From Bradyrhizobium sp. WSM471 (GTDB taxonomy: Bacteria; Pseudomonadota; Alphaproteobacteria; Rhizobiales; Xanthobacteraceae): 64,000 nt of DNA. Positions within the stretch are counted from its first letter, which is position 1. The number at the start of each line of letters is the position of its first letter. A program made the position numbers and the translations under genes. The notes beneath the pieces are model-generated. The model had not been told where the DNA came from. It made no database searches and saw only the letters and a program-made list of their open reading frames with translations. Positions 36,508 through 45,262 of this stretch are shown here, in pieces. The DNA is taken from NCBI RefSeq assembly GCF_000244915.1, contig NZ_CM001442.1:5456001-5520000 (forward strand), written 5' to 3'.

Positions 36508-37265
36508 GGCTGCCGGCCCTCCCGCGTAGAGTTTTTTTTCTTTCTGTCCTGATCGGCGCGGCTTCGCTCGCGATGCCGGCGCATGCGCAGGACATCAGCA
36601 TCAATCTCGGCGGTGGAGGCGCTGGCGGTGGCGGCGTCACCGAGCGCGCGATCCAGCTGATCGCGCTGCTGACGGTGCTGTCGATCGCCCCGTCGATCCT
36701 GATCATGATGACGTCGTTCACGCGCATCGTGGTCGTGCTGTCGCTGCTTCGCACCGCGATGGGCACCGCGACCGCCCCGCCGAACTCGGTGATCATCGCG
36801 CTGGCGATGTTCCTCACCTTCTTCGTGATGGGACCCGTCCTGCAAAAATCCTACGACGAAGGCATCCGTCCGCTCGTCGCCAATCAGCTCGGCGTCGAGG
36901 ACGCGCTTCAGCGCGCCTCCGTCCCCCTGCGCGGCTTCATGCAGAAGAACGTGCGCGAGAAGGACCTCAAGCTGTTCCTGGATCTGTCCGGCGAGCCGCC
37001 GCCCGCAACTCCCGACGAGCTCGGCTTACGCATCCTCGTCCCCGCCTTCATGATCTCGGAGCTGAAGCGCGCCTTTGAGATCGGCTTTCTGCTGTTCCTT
37101 CCCTTCCTGATCATCGACCTCGTCGTCGCCTCCGTGCTGATGTCGATGGGCATGATGATGCTGCCGCCCGCAACCATCTCGCTGCCGTTCAAGCTGATCT
37201 TCTTCGTGCTGGTCGACGGCTGGTCGCTGGTGGCAGGGAGCCTGGTGCAGAGTTACGGGGGGTAG
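36504..37265 (+). CDS. fliP: Flagellar export gate protein FliP
   Basis: 253 residues. It has a cleavable signal peptide (FLSVLIGAASLAMPAHAQ), then the classic FliP helices: QLIALLTVLSIAPSILIMMT followed by SFTRIVVVLSLLRTAMGT, and the C-terminal MSMGMMMLPPATISLPFKLI helix pair. Five FliP subunits make the export pore with FliR. GTG start at 36504 overlaps the fliO stop (GTGA). It ends the fliOP unit; fliQR lie on the opposite strand 2.7 kb away, a split of the usual fliPQR order. Confidence 0.95.
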   Translation: MRLPALPRRVFFLSVLIGAASLAMPAHAQDISINLGGGGAGGGGVTERAIQLIALLTVLSIAPSILIMMTSFTRIVVVLSLLRTAMGTATAPPNSVIIALAMFLTFFVMGPVLQKSYDEGIRPLVANQLGVEDALQRASVPLRGFMQKNVREKDLKLFLDLSGEPPPATPDELGLRILVPAFMISELKRAFEIGFLLFLPFLIIDLVVASVLMSMGMMMLPPATISLPFKLIFFVLVDGWSLVAGSLVQSYGG

Positions 37266-37462
37266 CGGGCCCGGGGAGCGGTCAGCGCCCCCGTCCTCTC
37301 TGGCCCAGGGTTTGCAGGCATGCACTTCAGCTTACCAGTGCAAGGCGGAGGCCCGCCACCGTGGGCGCGTTCGGCGGGTCGTGACATACCGGAATATGCT
37401 CAGGTTGCGCACTCAATGGGCCGTTGATATGATGGTTATCATCCATTGATCCGAAGCGGCTT

Positions 37463-38668
37463 ATGACCAGCAACGCCGAAAACCGTCCGTTCGCTCGAAT
37501 CGTGCCGCTTGGTCTTCAGGTCGCCGTTCTTGCTGCGTTGTCTGCGAGTGGCACGTTGGCCACTAACATTCTGTTGCCTTCGCTCCCGAGTATCGCCGTC
37601 GCGGTAGGCGTCTCCAGCGCTCAGGTAACGTCAGCTATCACCATATTCCTCGCCATGTTCGCGGTCGGACAACTTGTTGTCGGTCCGTTGTCGGATCGTT
37701 TCGGCCGGCGCATACCCGTGATGATCGGGTTTGCTGTATTTTTCGCAGGTAGCATATGGTGCGCGTTGGCCAATGATTTGACGGCACTATTGATCGGTCG
37801 CGTTGTGCAGGCCGGTGGCGCATGTGCCACGTCTGTGCTTTCGCGAGCTATCGCAAGAGATCTTTTTCAGGGCGAAAAGCTAGCGCGCGTGCTCACCTTC
37901 GTTATGGTCGCGATGGCAGCGGCGCCCGGATTCTCGCCCCTGGTCGGTGGCGCGCTGGATCATTTTTTTGGCTGGCGTTCAGCATTTGTGTTCGTCGGAA
38001 TCTTCGCCGTCGTCGCCGCTTCAGCATTTCTTGCGGCTTTCGGAGAAACGCACCACGCGCCACGCGCCGAGTTCGATTTCTCGACGATCGCCAAGAATTA
38101 CTGGTCGCTATCGACTGACCGCCGTTTCTTGGTTCCTGCCGCAACTGTCAGCCTCATCTTAGGTGCGCTGTTTGCAATGTTTTCGGCGTTGCCGCGTGTC
38201 TTGATAGAAGGCCTCGACTTCACACCCATGCAACTCGGCCTGTTCTTCGCAGGCACTGTCATGATCGTCTTTAGCGCGGGCATTATCGCTACAAAAATTG
38301 TTCCGCACCTTGGTCTCGACCGATCGATTTGCATCGGCCTCGCGCTGGCCTGCGTCGGTGGCGGCATGGTGTTGCTGTTCGCGCTTTTCGACGGGCGCTT
38401 TTTGCCATTTCTTGTCGGCGCATGCGTATTCCTGCTAGGCATGGGCATGGTCAATCCGCTCTGCAGCGCGCAAGCTCTTTCGCCATTCGGCGATCGCGCC
38501 GGTGCTGCCTCGGCCCTTTTGGGTTTCTGGCAGATGTTGGCCGCAGCGCTGGGGGTATCGCTTGCGGCGGTGATCGCAAGGAACCCTATGATCGGGCTTG
38601 GTCTTGTGCTTGTGCTTGCGTCGACCTTGGGCTCGGCAATTTATCAGGTGCGAGTAAAGCTCCATTAA
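37463..38668 (+). CDS. MFS multidrug exporter (Bcr/CflA family)
   Basis: 401 residues with twelve predicted membrane helices. The MFS loop motif GPLSDRFGRRIPVMIG lies between helices 2 and 3 and the drug-antiporter motif region GRVVQAGGACATSVLSRAIA is typical of Bcr/CflA. It exports small drugs by proton antiport. Base use is clearly more AT-rich and T-ending codons are more frequent than in the flagellar genes on either side, suggesting a later arrival. ATG 37463; the upstream 197 bases have an AT-rich stretch with GATGGTTATCATC symmetry, a possible operator. No regulator is adjacent. Confidence 0.87.
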   Translation: MTSNAENRPFARIVPLGLQVAVLAALSASGTLATNILLPSLPSIAVAVGVSSAQVTSAITIFLAMFAVGQLVVGPLSDRFGRRIPVMIGFAVFFAGSIWCALANDLTALLIGRVVQAGGACATSVLSRAIARDLFQGEKLARVLTFVMVAMAAAPGFSPLVGGALDHFFGWRSAFVFVGIFAVVAASAFLAAFGETHHAPRAEFDFSTIAKNYWSLSTDRRFLVPAATVSLILGALFAMFSALPRVLIEGLDFTPMQLGLFFAGTVMIVFSAGIIATKIVPHLGLDRSICIGLALACVGGGMVLLFALFDGRFLPFLVGACVFLLGMGMVNPLCSAQALSPFGDRAGAASALLGFWQMLAAALGVSLAAVIARNPMIGLGLVLVLASTLGSAIYQVRVKLH

Positions 38669-38953
38669 GCCCGTTAACGTCGCTTGCTGGCCTTAGCTGC
38701 TTCGCTGTTTCTATGCCCAAAGATCGGTTCGCGGAGTATGTGTTTCTCACAATGGACTTGGAGCCCTCAGCCGACTAGCAAAGGCAAACGGGCCATGTCC
38801 GGTCTCAAAGACTGAATGGACATGGCTTACGTCCGCGCGGGCTGATCAGGTTGATGAGTACGCGCCCCTGGACGATCGTCTTCGGCCCCTGCCCGTCACT
38901 TCGAGGAGCTTGGTCACGGACACCTCTCGCGAGGCCCAGAAGGAGCAGCGATC
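38669..38953. other. 285-base gap after the MFS gene
   Basis: I see no gene, palindrome or terminator that can be supported. It separates the MFS gene from the convergent TPR gene and may contain the right edge of the acquired segment. Confidence 0.4.
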
Positions 38954-41900
38954 CTACCGCGTCATCTTGATCTGCCGCACCACCGGAATCGTGGGCAGCG
39001 AGCCGGTGTGGTCGGATTCGTCCTTGGCCTGCGGAGAGGCCGGCGCGCGGGCGGTGGCGTCGGGGAAGCGCTGCTTCATCTCGCGCAGGAAGCCGTCGAG
39101 CGTGTCGACGCTGGCAGCCAGCTTGGCGATATCGGCAAACTCCGCGCTGGAGGCGCCGGTCGGTTTGCTCGCGATGTCGAAGGCGAGCCGATCGGCGCTC
39201 TCGCTCATCAGCGGCGCATATTTCTCGCGGAAGCGCGACACGCCGATCGAGTCGTCGGCGAGCGCATAACCGACGGCTGCGCGGATGACGTCGCTTTTCT
39301 CCACCGCGTTGAGCGGCTTGAAGTCGCGAAAGCGCTCGCCGTAATAGAGCTCGATCTGCTCGGCGGACTCACGCCAGCGCCGCGCCGCCCAGAAGATGTC
39401 GGATCGCAGGCGCAGCACCTCGCGCCCCGTAACGTTGGAGACGATGTCGAGCGCGAGATCGTGGCGGCCGACGTCGCTCTGCGCACGCGCCTCCAGCAGC
39501 AGGCGTTGCTGCCTGAGTTCGCCTGAGAGGTCGCTGATACGGCTCGCGCGCAACGCCGTGATCGCCATGTCGGGTCTGCGGTTGGCGAGATAGATCATGG
39601 AGAGGCGCGCGGCGACTTGCGCACGCGCCGCGCCTTCGAGGCGATGGTCGACCTGGTATTGCAGGAGCTCGGCGGCCTGGTCGAGCAGATCGATCGAGGC
39701 GAGACGGTCGGAGAGGCGTCGGATCAGTTCGTCGCCGCGGCGGCCGATCGGCGTCAGCTCGCGGAACTCGTAGAACATCCCCAGCGCTTCGATCGGCGGC
39801 AGCTCGTCGCCCTTGGGTCCCAGGAAGATCTGCGTGAACAGGTCGGAGGCGAGGTCCTGCGCCTGGCGCGAGGCGTCCGCGTTCGGCTGCAGCTTTGTCG
39901 CGGTACGCGCCGCGGTGAGCGCATCCCGGTAGCGCCCGTTCTCGGCAAACATCTGCGACAGCATCTGGAGCGTCTTGACCTCGATCGAGTCGCCGCGCCA
40001 GGTCATCGCGAGCGTTTCGAGCTCGCGCAGCGCGTCTTCCTTGCCGATCTCGTCGCGCTTCTGCCGCAGCGCGACCTCGAGCTGCTTGGCCTCGGCCGCA
40101 GCCGGCCGGTCGGACGAGCCGACCGCGAACTTGTAGTCGTCGAGCGCGTCCTTGTCGTGGCCGAGCGCCTCGGCGAGCCGGCCGCGCAGCACGGCAAAGC
40201 CGGGCGCGGCCTCGGGCGAGACACCGACCACCTCGAGCTCGCTGCGGCGCTTGGAGGCGCCGGCATAATCTTTCACCTCGAGCGAAGCGCGCATTGCCTC
40301 CATCGTCACGATGCGCTGGATGTCGAGCGGCAGCGAGGCGATGGCGAATTCGACGTTTTTGAACTTCTCGCGCGCATCCGCCCATTTGCCCTGGCGCGCA
40401 TAGGCGAGTGCCTTCCAGAGCTGGGAATCGTGGCTGTTGCCGATCACGGGGTTGGCGAGGTCCTTCAGGCCCTGCGCCGGCCGGCCGATCAGGATGCTCG
40501 CGATCGCATGCATGATCAGCGCACCGCTCTCCTCCTTGTTGAGGGGATCGGCCAGCATCAATTCGGTGACGGCCTTGGCCTCGTGATACATCGCGCGCGA
40601 CATGTAGAATTGCGCGAGGTCGAGCCGCGGCAGCGAACGCATCGCCGGTTCGACGTTGGAGATCGCCGTGATCAGCTCGTTCTGGCGCGCTATGAAATTT
40701 TCCGACTGGCCCTTGCGCCAGCCTTCGGGGCTGAAGACCGGCCGCACTGCAGTCGGCGCGCGCTCGGCCGAGATGTCGACCGGCGACAGCGTCAGCCCGC
40801 CTTTCTTGCCGAGGATGACCTTGTCGGCCCCGACCTCGACGCCGACCTCGTCGGAATTCGGCCGGATCGCGATGCCATGCGCGGATTCCAGCAGCGCGAG
40901 ATCGACGAGGTCCTGCCGCTTGATGAAGCCGCGCACCGGCCGCTGCGCGGTGATGACATAGAGCGTGTCGCCGGCATCGGGATCGGTGAGCTTGTGCAGG
41001 AGCCCCGGATTGGCGAAGGGGATCGCGATGTTGGCAAGCGCCGGGTCGGTGATGTTGCGCGAGATCATCAGCGGCAGCGGCGTCGCCTGGATCCTGTCGG
41101 CGAGGGTCAAGAGCCAGTTGGTCTGCTTGCCGACCTCCTCGCTCGACAGCGAATAGACCAGCGGCCGGGTGAGACGGATGCGTACCGCCTGTCCCTTCTC
41201 GAGCGGGACGCGGCCGACCTCGCCGATCATCGCACCGCCCTTGGTGCGGATCGCCTCGACGTCGATCGGCTTCGCTGTATCGAACACCAGCCAGACGGTG
41301 TCGCCACGGCGGAACGCCGCCGCAGGCGTTGCAACCTGAAGCGGGAAGGTCACGCGCAGGCCGTCGCTGTCGCGACGGACATCGACGCTGGCACCGCTCG
41401 GCTGTGGTGGCGCGGCGGGCGCCTCTGCTGGCGCAGTCTTGACGGCTTCCTTGACCGGCTCCTTGACGGGTTCCTTGACAGGTTCCTTGGCAGCTTCCTT
41501 CACGACCTCTTGAGGCGCTTCGGCCATGACGGGCTTGGCAGGCGCGACCGCAGTTTCTGCAACTGGCGCGACAGTCTTTGAAACTTCCTTGACCGCTTCC
41601 TTGGGCGCTTGCGCAGCGTGCGCGGCTTCGGATGCAGGAGCCGGCACCGGTTTCGGCGCTTCAGCGGGCGGCATGGCCGCGGGCGCTTCCGCCTTCACCT
41701 CGGGCTTGACGTCGATCCTGGCTTCGCGCGCGATCGTCTCGGACGTCGGCGGCGCGATCTCGCGCTGCGCGTCCTTCGGCTTCTCGGCCGCCGGCTTTTC
41801 AGGCGGAGGCGCCGGTCCATGGGCGGGGGGCTTGGCCTGCGCGATCGCAGCCTCCGCCGAATAGGCCATCTTGCCCTTGTCCGGCTGGAAAGAGATATCG

Positions 41901-42736
41901 ACGACGTAGTTCTTCTCGTCGCGGAAGGAATGCACGTCGGAATCGCCGATCAGCGCGATCTCGACACTGGTCTGGTCGATGTCGCCCTTCTGCTTGATCG
42001 AGGCGACGTTCGGCGGCGCTGCGACGACCGCGTCCGCCAGATCGAAATTGAGGTTGGCGTTGAAAGCGAGCGTGAGCTTCTGCTCGTTGAGCACGGAGGA
42101 CACACCGACGCCGTCGGGCATCTCGAACACGAAGCGGACGAAGGTCGGCTGCACCGAGGCGCGCACGCGGATCTGCGGACGCTTCTTGCTCTCCGCCGCG
42201 GCGCGCTGGGCGCGCAGCGCGCGTTCGGCGACGCGCGCGCGCTCGGCGAGTTCCTTGACCACGTCCATCGGCAGGCTCGGCGGCGGCCCCTTCCAACCCT
42301 CCGGCAAGAGGTCGATGAAGGTGCGTTCGCCGGCATTCATGGTGTTGACGGTGACGCGCCGCGCCAGCGAAAGGCGGATGGCGCCGCCGTCGGGATCGCG
42401 GCGGGCGGAGTTGACGTAGTCGGGCGCACCTTCCGGAACGCGGTCGACCGGAACGTCGACCGCCCGGTCGAAGCGGATGACGAGAATGGAGCCGGCCGTC
42501 GTCACCTCGGAGGGGACGTCCTCCCCGAGCTTGATCACGAGACGGGCAAAGCCGCCGCTCGCCGAGAAAGTCGCCTCACCCCGGATCGCGTCGGCCGCCA
42601 GGACAGGCGCCGTGAAGCCGATCAGCAGGCTGGCTGCCAGCAGCGGCGCCGCGCGGACATGACGCGACAGCCTCCGCGCCAGGGCGCGGGCTCGCGACAC
42701 AAATCCAGCGGCAGCCTCTCGCGCCATTGGCGGCAT
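38954..42736 (-). CDS. Large periplasmic AMIN-like/TPR protein of the flagellar region
   Basis: 1,260 residues. A signal peptide or anchor (29-48) leads to an AMIN-like beta domain (about 50-285, with FARLVIKLGEDVPSEV and FVRFVFEMPDGVGVSSV). A Lys/Ala/Pro/Glu linker (290-450) has repeated KEPV units, a second AMIN-like domain follows (about 450-550), then a connecting domain (560-670) and roughly 550 residues of helical repeats of TPR type (YMSRAMYHEAKAVTEL, ALAYARQGKWADAREKF, LSQMFAENGRYRDALTA). AMIN domains usually target cell-envelope structures. A perfect CtrA box lies 69 bases upstream and motE follows behind. I infer a flagellar-envelope or motor role; no established name is known to me. 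Confidence 0.82.
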   Translation of the reverse strand: MPPMAREAAAGFVSRARALARRLSRHVRAAPLLAASLLIGFTAPVLAADAIRGEATFSASGGFARLVIKLGEDVPSEVTTAGSILVIRFDRAVDVPVDRVPEGAPDYVNSARRDPDGGAIRLSLARRVTVNTMNAGERTFIDLLPEGWKGPPPSLPMDVVKELAERARVAERALRAQRAAAESKKRPQIRVRASVQPTFVRFVFEMPDGVGVSSVLNEQKLTLAFNANLNFDLADAVVAAPPNVASIKQKGDIDQTSVEIALIGDSDVHSFRDEKNYVVDISFQPDKGKMAYSAEAAIAQAKPPAHGPAPPPEKPAAEKPKDAQREIAPPTSETIAREARIDVKPEVKAEAPAAMPPAEAPKPVPAPASEAAHAAQAPKEAVKEVSKTVAPVAETAVAPAKPVMAEAPQEVVKEAAKEPVKEPVKEPVKEAVKTAPAEAPAAPPQPSGASVDVRRDSDGLRVTFPLQVATPAAAFRRGDTVWLVFDTAKPIDVEAIRTKGGAMIGEVGRVPLEKGQAVRIRLTRPLVYSLSSEEVGKQTNWLLTLADRIQATPLPLMISRNITDPALANIAIPFANPGLLHKLTDPDAGDTLYVITAQRPVRGFIKRQDLVDLALLESAHGIAIRPNSDEVGVEVGADKVILGKKGGLTLSPVDISAERAPTAVRPVFSPEGWRKGQSENFIARQNELITAISNVEPAMRSLPRLDLAQFYMSRAMYHEAKAVTELMLADPLNKEESGALIMHAIASILIGRPAQGLKDLANPVIGNSHDSQLWKALAYARQGKWADAREKFKNVEFAIASLPLDIQRIVTMEAMRASLEVKDYAGASKRRSELEVVGVSPEAAPGFAVLRGRLAEALGHDKDALDDYKFAVGSSDRPAAAEAKQLEVALRQKRDEIGKEDALRELETLAMTWRGDSIEVKTLQMLSQMFAENGRYRDALTAARTATKLQPNADASRQAQDLASDLFTQIFLGPKGDELPPIEALGMFYEFRELTPIGRRGDELIRRLSDRLASIDLLDQAAELLQYQVDHRLEGAARAQVAARLSMIYLANRRPDMAITALRASRISDLSGELRQQRLLLEARAQSDVGRHDLALDIVSNVTGREVLRLRSDIFWAARRWRESAEQIELYYGERFRDFKPLNAVEKSDVIRAAVGYALADDSIGVSRFREKYAPLMSESADRLAFDIASKPTGASSAEFADIAKLAASVDTLDGFLREMKQRFPDATARAPASPQAKDESDHTGSLPTIPVVRQIKMTR
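41439..41498. repeat. Five tandem 12-bp units coding KEPV-type repeats
   Basis: Units TTGACGGCTTCC, TTGACCGGCTCC, TTGACGGGTTCC, TTGACAGGTTCC and TTGGCAGCTTCC. On the minus strand they encode alternating Lys-Glu-Pro-Val type tetrapeptides in the linker of the AMIN/TPR protein. In-frame repeats of this size can expand or contract without breaking the gene. Confidence 0.85.
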
Positions 42737-42804
42737 TACTTCCGGTTCGACGGTCCACGCCGGTATTGCTGCCGGCCCCTGCCCCAGACTGTAGATTTTG
42801 GCAA

Positions 42805-42819
42805 TTAAGGACTTCTTAA
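42805..42819. promoter_or_regulatory. CtrA-type box before the AMIN/TPR gene
   Basis: TTAA-GGACTTC-TTAA, a perfect TTAA-N7-TTAA match, 69 bases upstream of the 1,260-residue gene and just beyond the stop of motE (42830). It suggests that the large gene has its own cell-cycle-linked promoter rather than relying on read-through from motE. Confidence 0.68.
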
Positions 42820-42829
42820 GTATGAGCCC

Positions 42830-43588
42830 TCAATTCGGCTTTTGCGTCGGCTTGCCGTCGATCTTGGGCAGCTCGCCGGCCGAGGCGGACTGATCGCCGC
42901 CGCCATTGGCCCGACGGGCCATCTCGACCGTCAGCCGCTCGGCGGCCTCCGGGGACATCAGTCCCATGATGTCCGACATTTTTCGCGGCGCGATCTGCGA
43001 GGCGATCTCGATCAGCACGCCCATCTCGAGCCGGTCAAAGACCCGCGCGGCGTCCTTGGGCTTCATGCCCTCATACATGGTCACGAGGCCCTTCATGCGC
43101 TGGGCTTCGGCGGCCTTCTGCTCGGCCTGCGTCGCGGAGATACGGGTTTCTACCGCCTTCATCTCCTCGACCTTGTTTTCGATGCGCTTCTCGGCGGATT
43201 TCAACAGGCTCTCGCGGATGTCGATCTCGCGCTGGCGCGCCTCGATCTCCTGGCGGCGCGACTGCAGGCGTTCCAGGATCGCGCGCTCCGAGGCGGAGAT
43301 CTGCGGCTGGGCTTCCTCCTTGACCGCGGCGCCTTCGGACTTGGTATCGGGTGCGGCCGGCTTCGGCGCCTCCTTCGGCGCGCCATGGGTCGAGCCGGTG
43401 ATGTCGGGATCCTCGCGGCTCGCCGGGAAGTTCAGATTCTCCTGCGCCCAGGACTTCTTGGTCGGGCTCGGCTTGTAGTCGAAGACATAGCCGCCATTGA
43501 GCACGAGGCCCGCCACCTTCAGCGTGGCGAGGCCTGCGACGGCAACCAGCACGATCGGAATGACGCGGATGTTGCGAAAAGACTTCAT
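42830..43588 (-). CDS. motE: MotE-like flagellar motility protein (MgtE N-domain)
   Basis: 252 residues. An N-terminal membrane helix (IPIVLVAVAGLATLKVAGLVL) is followed by a Pro/Lys-rich stretch and a coiled coil (about 100-180, SRRQEIEARQREIDIRESLL). The C-terminal MgtE-N-type domain has MYEGMKPKDAARVFDRLEM and MSDIMGLMSPEAAERLTVEM, where the (M/P)xxAAxxxxxL repeats are diagnostic. In Sinorhizobium, MotE is the periplasmic chaperone of motor protein MotC; no motC is recognised here. It follows the DUF6468 gene by 9 bases, in operon fliL-fliM-DUF6468-motE. Confidence 0.87.
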   Translation of the reverse strand: MKSFRNIRVIPIVLVAVAGLATLKVAGLVLNGGYVFDYKPSPTKKSWAQENLNFPASREDPDITGSTHGAPKEAPKPAAPDTKSEGAAVKEEAQPQISASERAILERLQSRRQEIEARQREIDIRESLLKSAEKRIENKVEEMKAVETRISATQAEQKAAEAQRMKGLVTMYEGMKPKDAARVFDRLEMGVLIEIASQIAPRKMSDIMGLMSPEAAERLTVEMARRANGGGDQSASAGELPKIDGKPTQKPN

Positions 43589-43597
43589 ACCCTGACT

Positions 43598-44044
43598 TTA
43601 TGCGGCAAGACCGTTGGATCGTCGACGTTCGGAGAAGGCTTCGGCCGCAGCCGCCACCGCCTTCGCCGACGAGGGCTTGGCCGCGGGCGCGGCGACCGTT
43701 TCCGGGTTCGTCACGGGGCGCGCGGCGATCGCGATCTTGGACAGCCGCCGCACCACGTTATCGGCTTCGCCGAGCTGCTTGTAGAGCTGCTCGGACATCT
43801 GGGTCGCCGACGCAAGCTGGCTCCCGAGGTTCTCGTTGACGTCGCGCACGGCGAGCTTCAACCCGCCGATCGCGCGCTCGGCGATCTCGGTTGCGGTGAT
43901 CAGCTCGCCGATGACCGCCTTCAGCGAATGCTCGTCCGCCTTCAGCCGCGTCAGCCGCTTGTTGAGCGTGACGCAGTAGACGATGGTCAGCATCAGCAGG
44001 ATAGCCACCAGCGTCTCGATCGCCATTCCCAGGGAGTGGTTCAT
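43598..44044 (-). CDS. DUF6468-type flagellar-operon membrane protein
   Basis: 148 residues: an N-terminal membrane helix (IETLVAILLMLTIVYCVTLN), then a long amphipathic helix with LTRLKADEHSLKAVIGELIT and RAIGGLKLAVRDVNENLGSQ, and an Ala-rich tail. It is found between fliM and motE in many alphaproteobacteria, where it is called DUF6468; function unknown. The ATG at 44044 overlaps the fliM stop (ATGA) and has GGAGG upstream. Length and position suggest a role at the C ring or motor. Confidence 0.85.
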   Translation of the reverse strand: MNHSLGMAIETLVAILLMLTIVYCVTLNKRLTRLKADEHSLKAVIGELITATEIAERAIGGLKLAVRDVNENLGSQLASATQMSEQLYKQLGEADNVVRRLSKIAIAARPVTNPETVAAPAAKPSSAKAVAAAAEAFSERRRSNGLAA

Positions 44045-45243
44045 GGGGCCTCCATCATCTTGTTCTGCTCGTCGACCTTTTCGAACATCGCAAGTGTCGT
44101 ACTTGGCTTGCGCAAGGGTTTCGTCACCCGTATCGCGACGCGATCGCCGACCCGGCCCATGCGTCCTTCGGTGATGGTGACGTCGCCGCAGCGGACGGTG
44201 ACGTTGGCATCCGCGCGCATGTCCAGCGGCAGCGTGTCGCCGACCTTCAGCCGCATCAGCTGCTTGAGCGGAATGTCGGCTTCGTAGAGCACGGCGTCGA
44301 CGGAGATCTCGGCCTGGACGATCTCGGTGGCGAAATGGCCTTCCCAGATCTGGTCGCGGCCGAACTTTTCGCCCATGAACATCTGGAGCAGGACGCCCCG
44401 GATCGGCTCGATGGTCGCGTATGGCAGCAGGAGCTCGATGTTGCCGCCGCGATCTTCCATGTCGATGCGCAGGCGCACCAGGATCGCGGCGTTGGCAGGA
44501 CGGCTGATCGCGGCGAAACGCGGGTTGGTCTCGAGCCGGTCGATGGTGAAGGTCACCGGCGACAGCGGCCGGAACGCCTGTTCGGCATCGGTCATGACGA
44601 CTTCGACCAGCCGCTTGACCAGCTCTGTCTCGATCGTGGTGTAGGGCCGGCCCTCGATGCGCAGCTGGCTCGAGCCGCGGCGGCCGCCGAGCAGCACGTC
44701 GATCATCGAGTAGATCAGGCTGGAATCGACCACAGCCATGCCGAAATTGTCCCACTCTTCGGCCTTGAAGACGGTGAGGACGGCGGGCAGCGGGATCGAG
44801 TTCATGTAGTCGCCGAAGCGCACCGAGGTGATGCGGTCGAGCGAGACTTCGACGTTGTCGGAGGTGAAATTGCGTAACGAGGTCGTCAGCAACCGCACCA
44901 GGCGGTCGAAGACGATTTCGAGCATCGGCAGACGCTCGTAGGAGACCATCGCCGAATCGATGATGGCGCGAATGCCGGAATGGTCGTCGAGCGTGACGTC
45001 GCCGACCGCGAAGCCGAGGAGGTTGTCGATCTCCTCCTGCGACAGCACCCGTTCGCCGGAATTCTTGCCCGCGCCGAGATCGCGGCTGCCATCCTCGACC
45101 ATGGCCGCCCATTGCAGGGCCATGGTCTCGGAGAGTTCGTTTTCGGCAGCAGCCTTCGCGGCCTCGGCGGGATCCTCGGAATCGAGCGAGGCCTCCCATT
45201 GGGCGGCAATTGCATCCTGGTCTGGTTGGTCAGTGCCTGCCAT
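44041..45243 (-). CDS. fliM: Flagellar motor switch protein FliM
   Basis: 400 residues. The N-terminal region has a conserved SQEEIDNLLGF motif (about residues 69-79), the part that lies near the CheY-binding peptide of other FliM proteins. The CheC-like middle domain (about 100-270) has EVSLDRITSVRFGDYMNSIP, and the C-terminal SpoA domain has LKVGDTLPLDMRADANVTVR near 315-385. The N-terminus is longer than in E. coli (334 residues). It forms the C ring that sets rotation direction. Its stop overlaps the next gene. Confidence 0.95.
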   Translation of the reverse strand: MAGTDQPDQDAIAAQWEASLDSEDPAEAAKAAAENELSETMALQWAAMVEDGSRDLGAGKNSGERVLSQEEIDNLLGFAVGDVTLDDHSGIRAIIDSAMVSYERLPMLEIVFDRLVRLLTTSLRNFTSDNVEVSLDRITSVRFGDYMNSIPLPAVLTVFKAEEWDNFGMAVVDSSLIYSMIDVLLGGRRGSSQLRIEGRPYTTIETELVKRLVEVVMTDAEQAFRPLSPVTFTIDRLETNPRFAAISRPANAAILVRLRIDMEDRGGNIELLLPYATIEPIRGVLLQMFMGEKFGRDQIWEGHFATEIVQAEISVDAVLYEADIPLKQLMRLKVGDTLPLDMRADANVTVRCGDVTITEGRMGRVGDRVAIRVTKPLRKPSTTLAMFEKVDEQNKMMEAP

Positions 45244-45262
45244 GATCCCTAGCCCGTCATGC

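Noticed and set aside
39617..41581. 654-codon plus-strand frame inside the AMIN/TPR gene
   Set aside because: Antisense shadow; no ribosome site, no motif, and the minus frame shows signal peptide, beta domains and helical repeats.
43598..45199. 533-codon minus-strand frame joining fliM and the next gene
   Set aside because: The first part is out of frame with fliM and has no family features; only its last 148 codons (from ATG 44044 with GGAGG) are a real gene.
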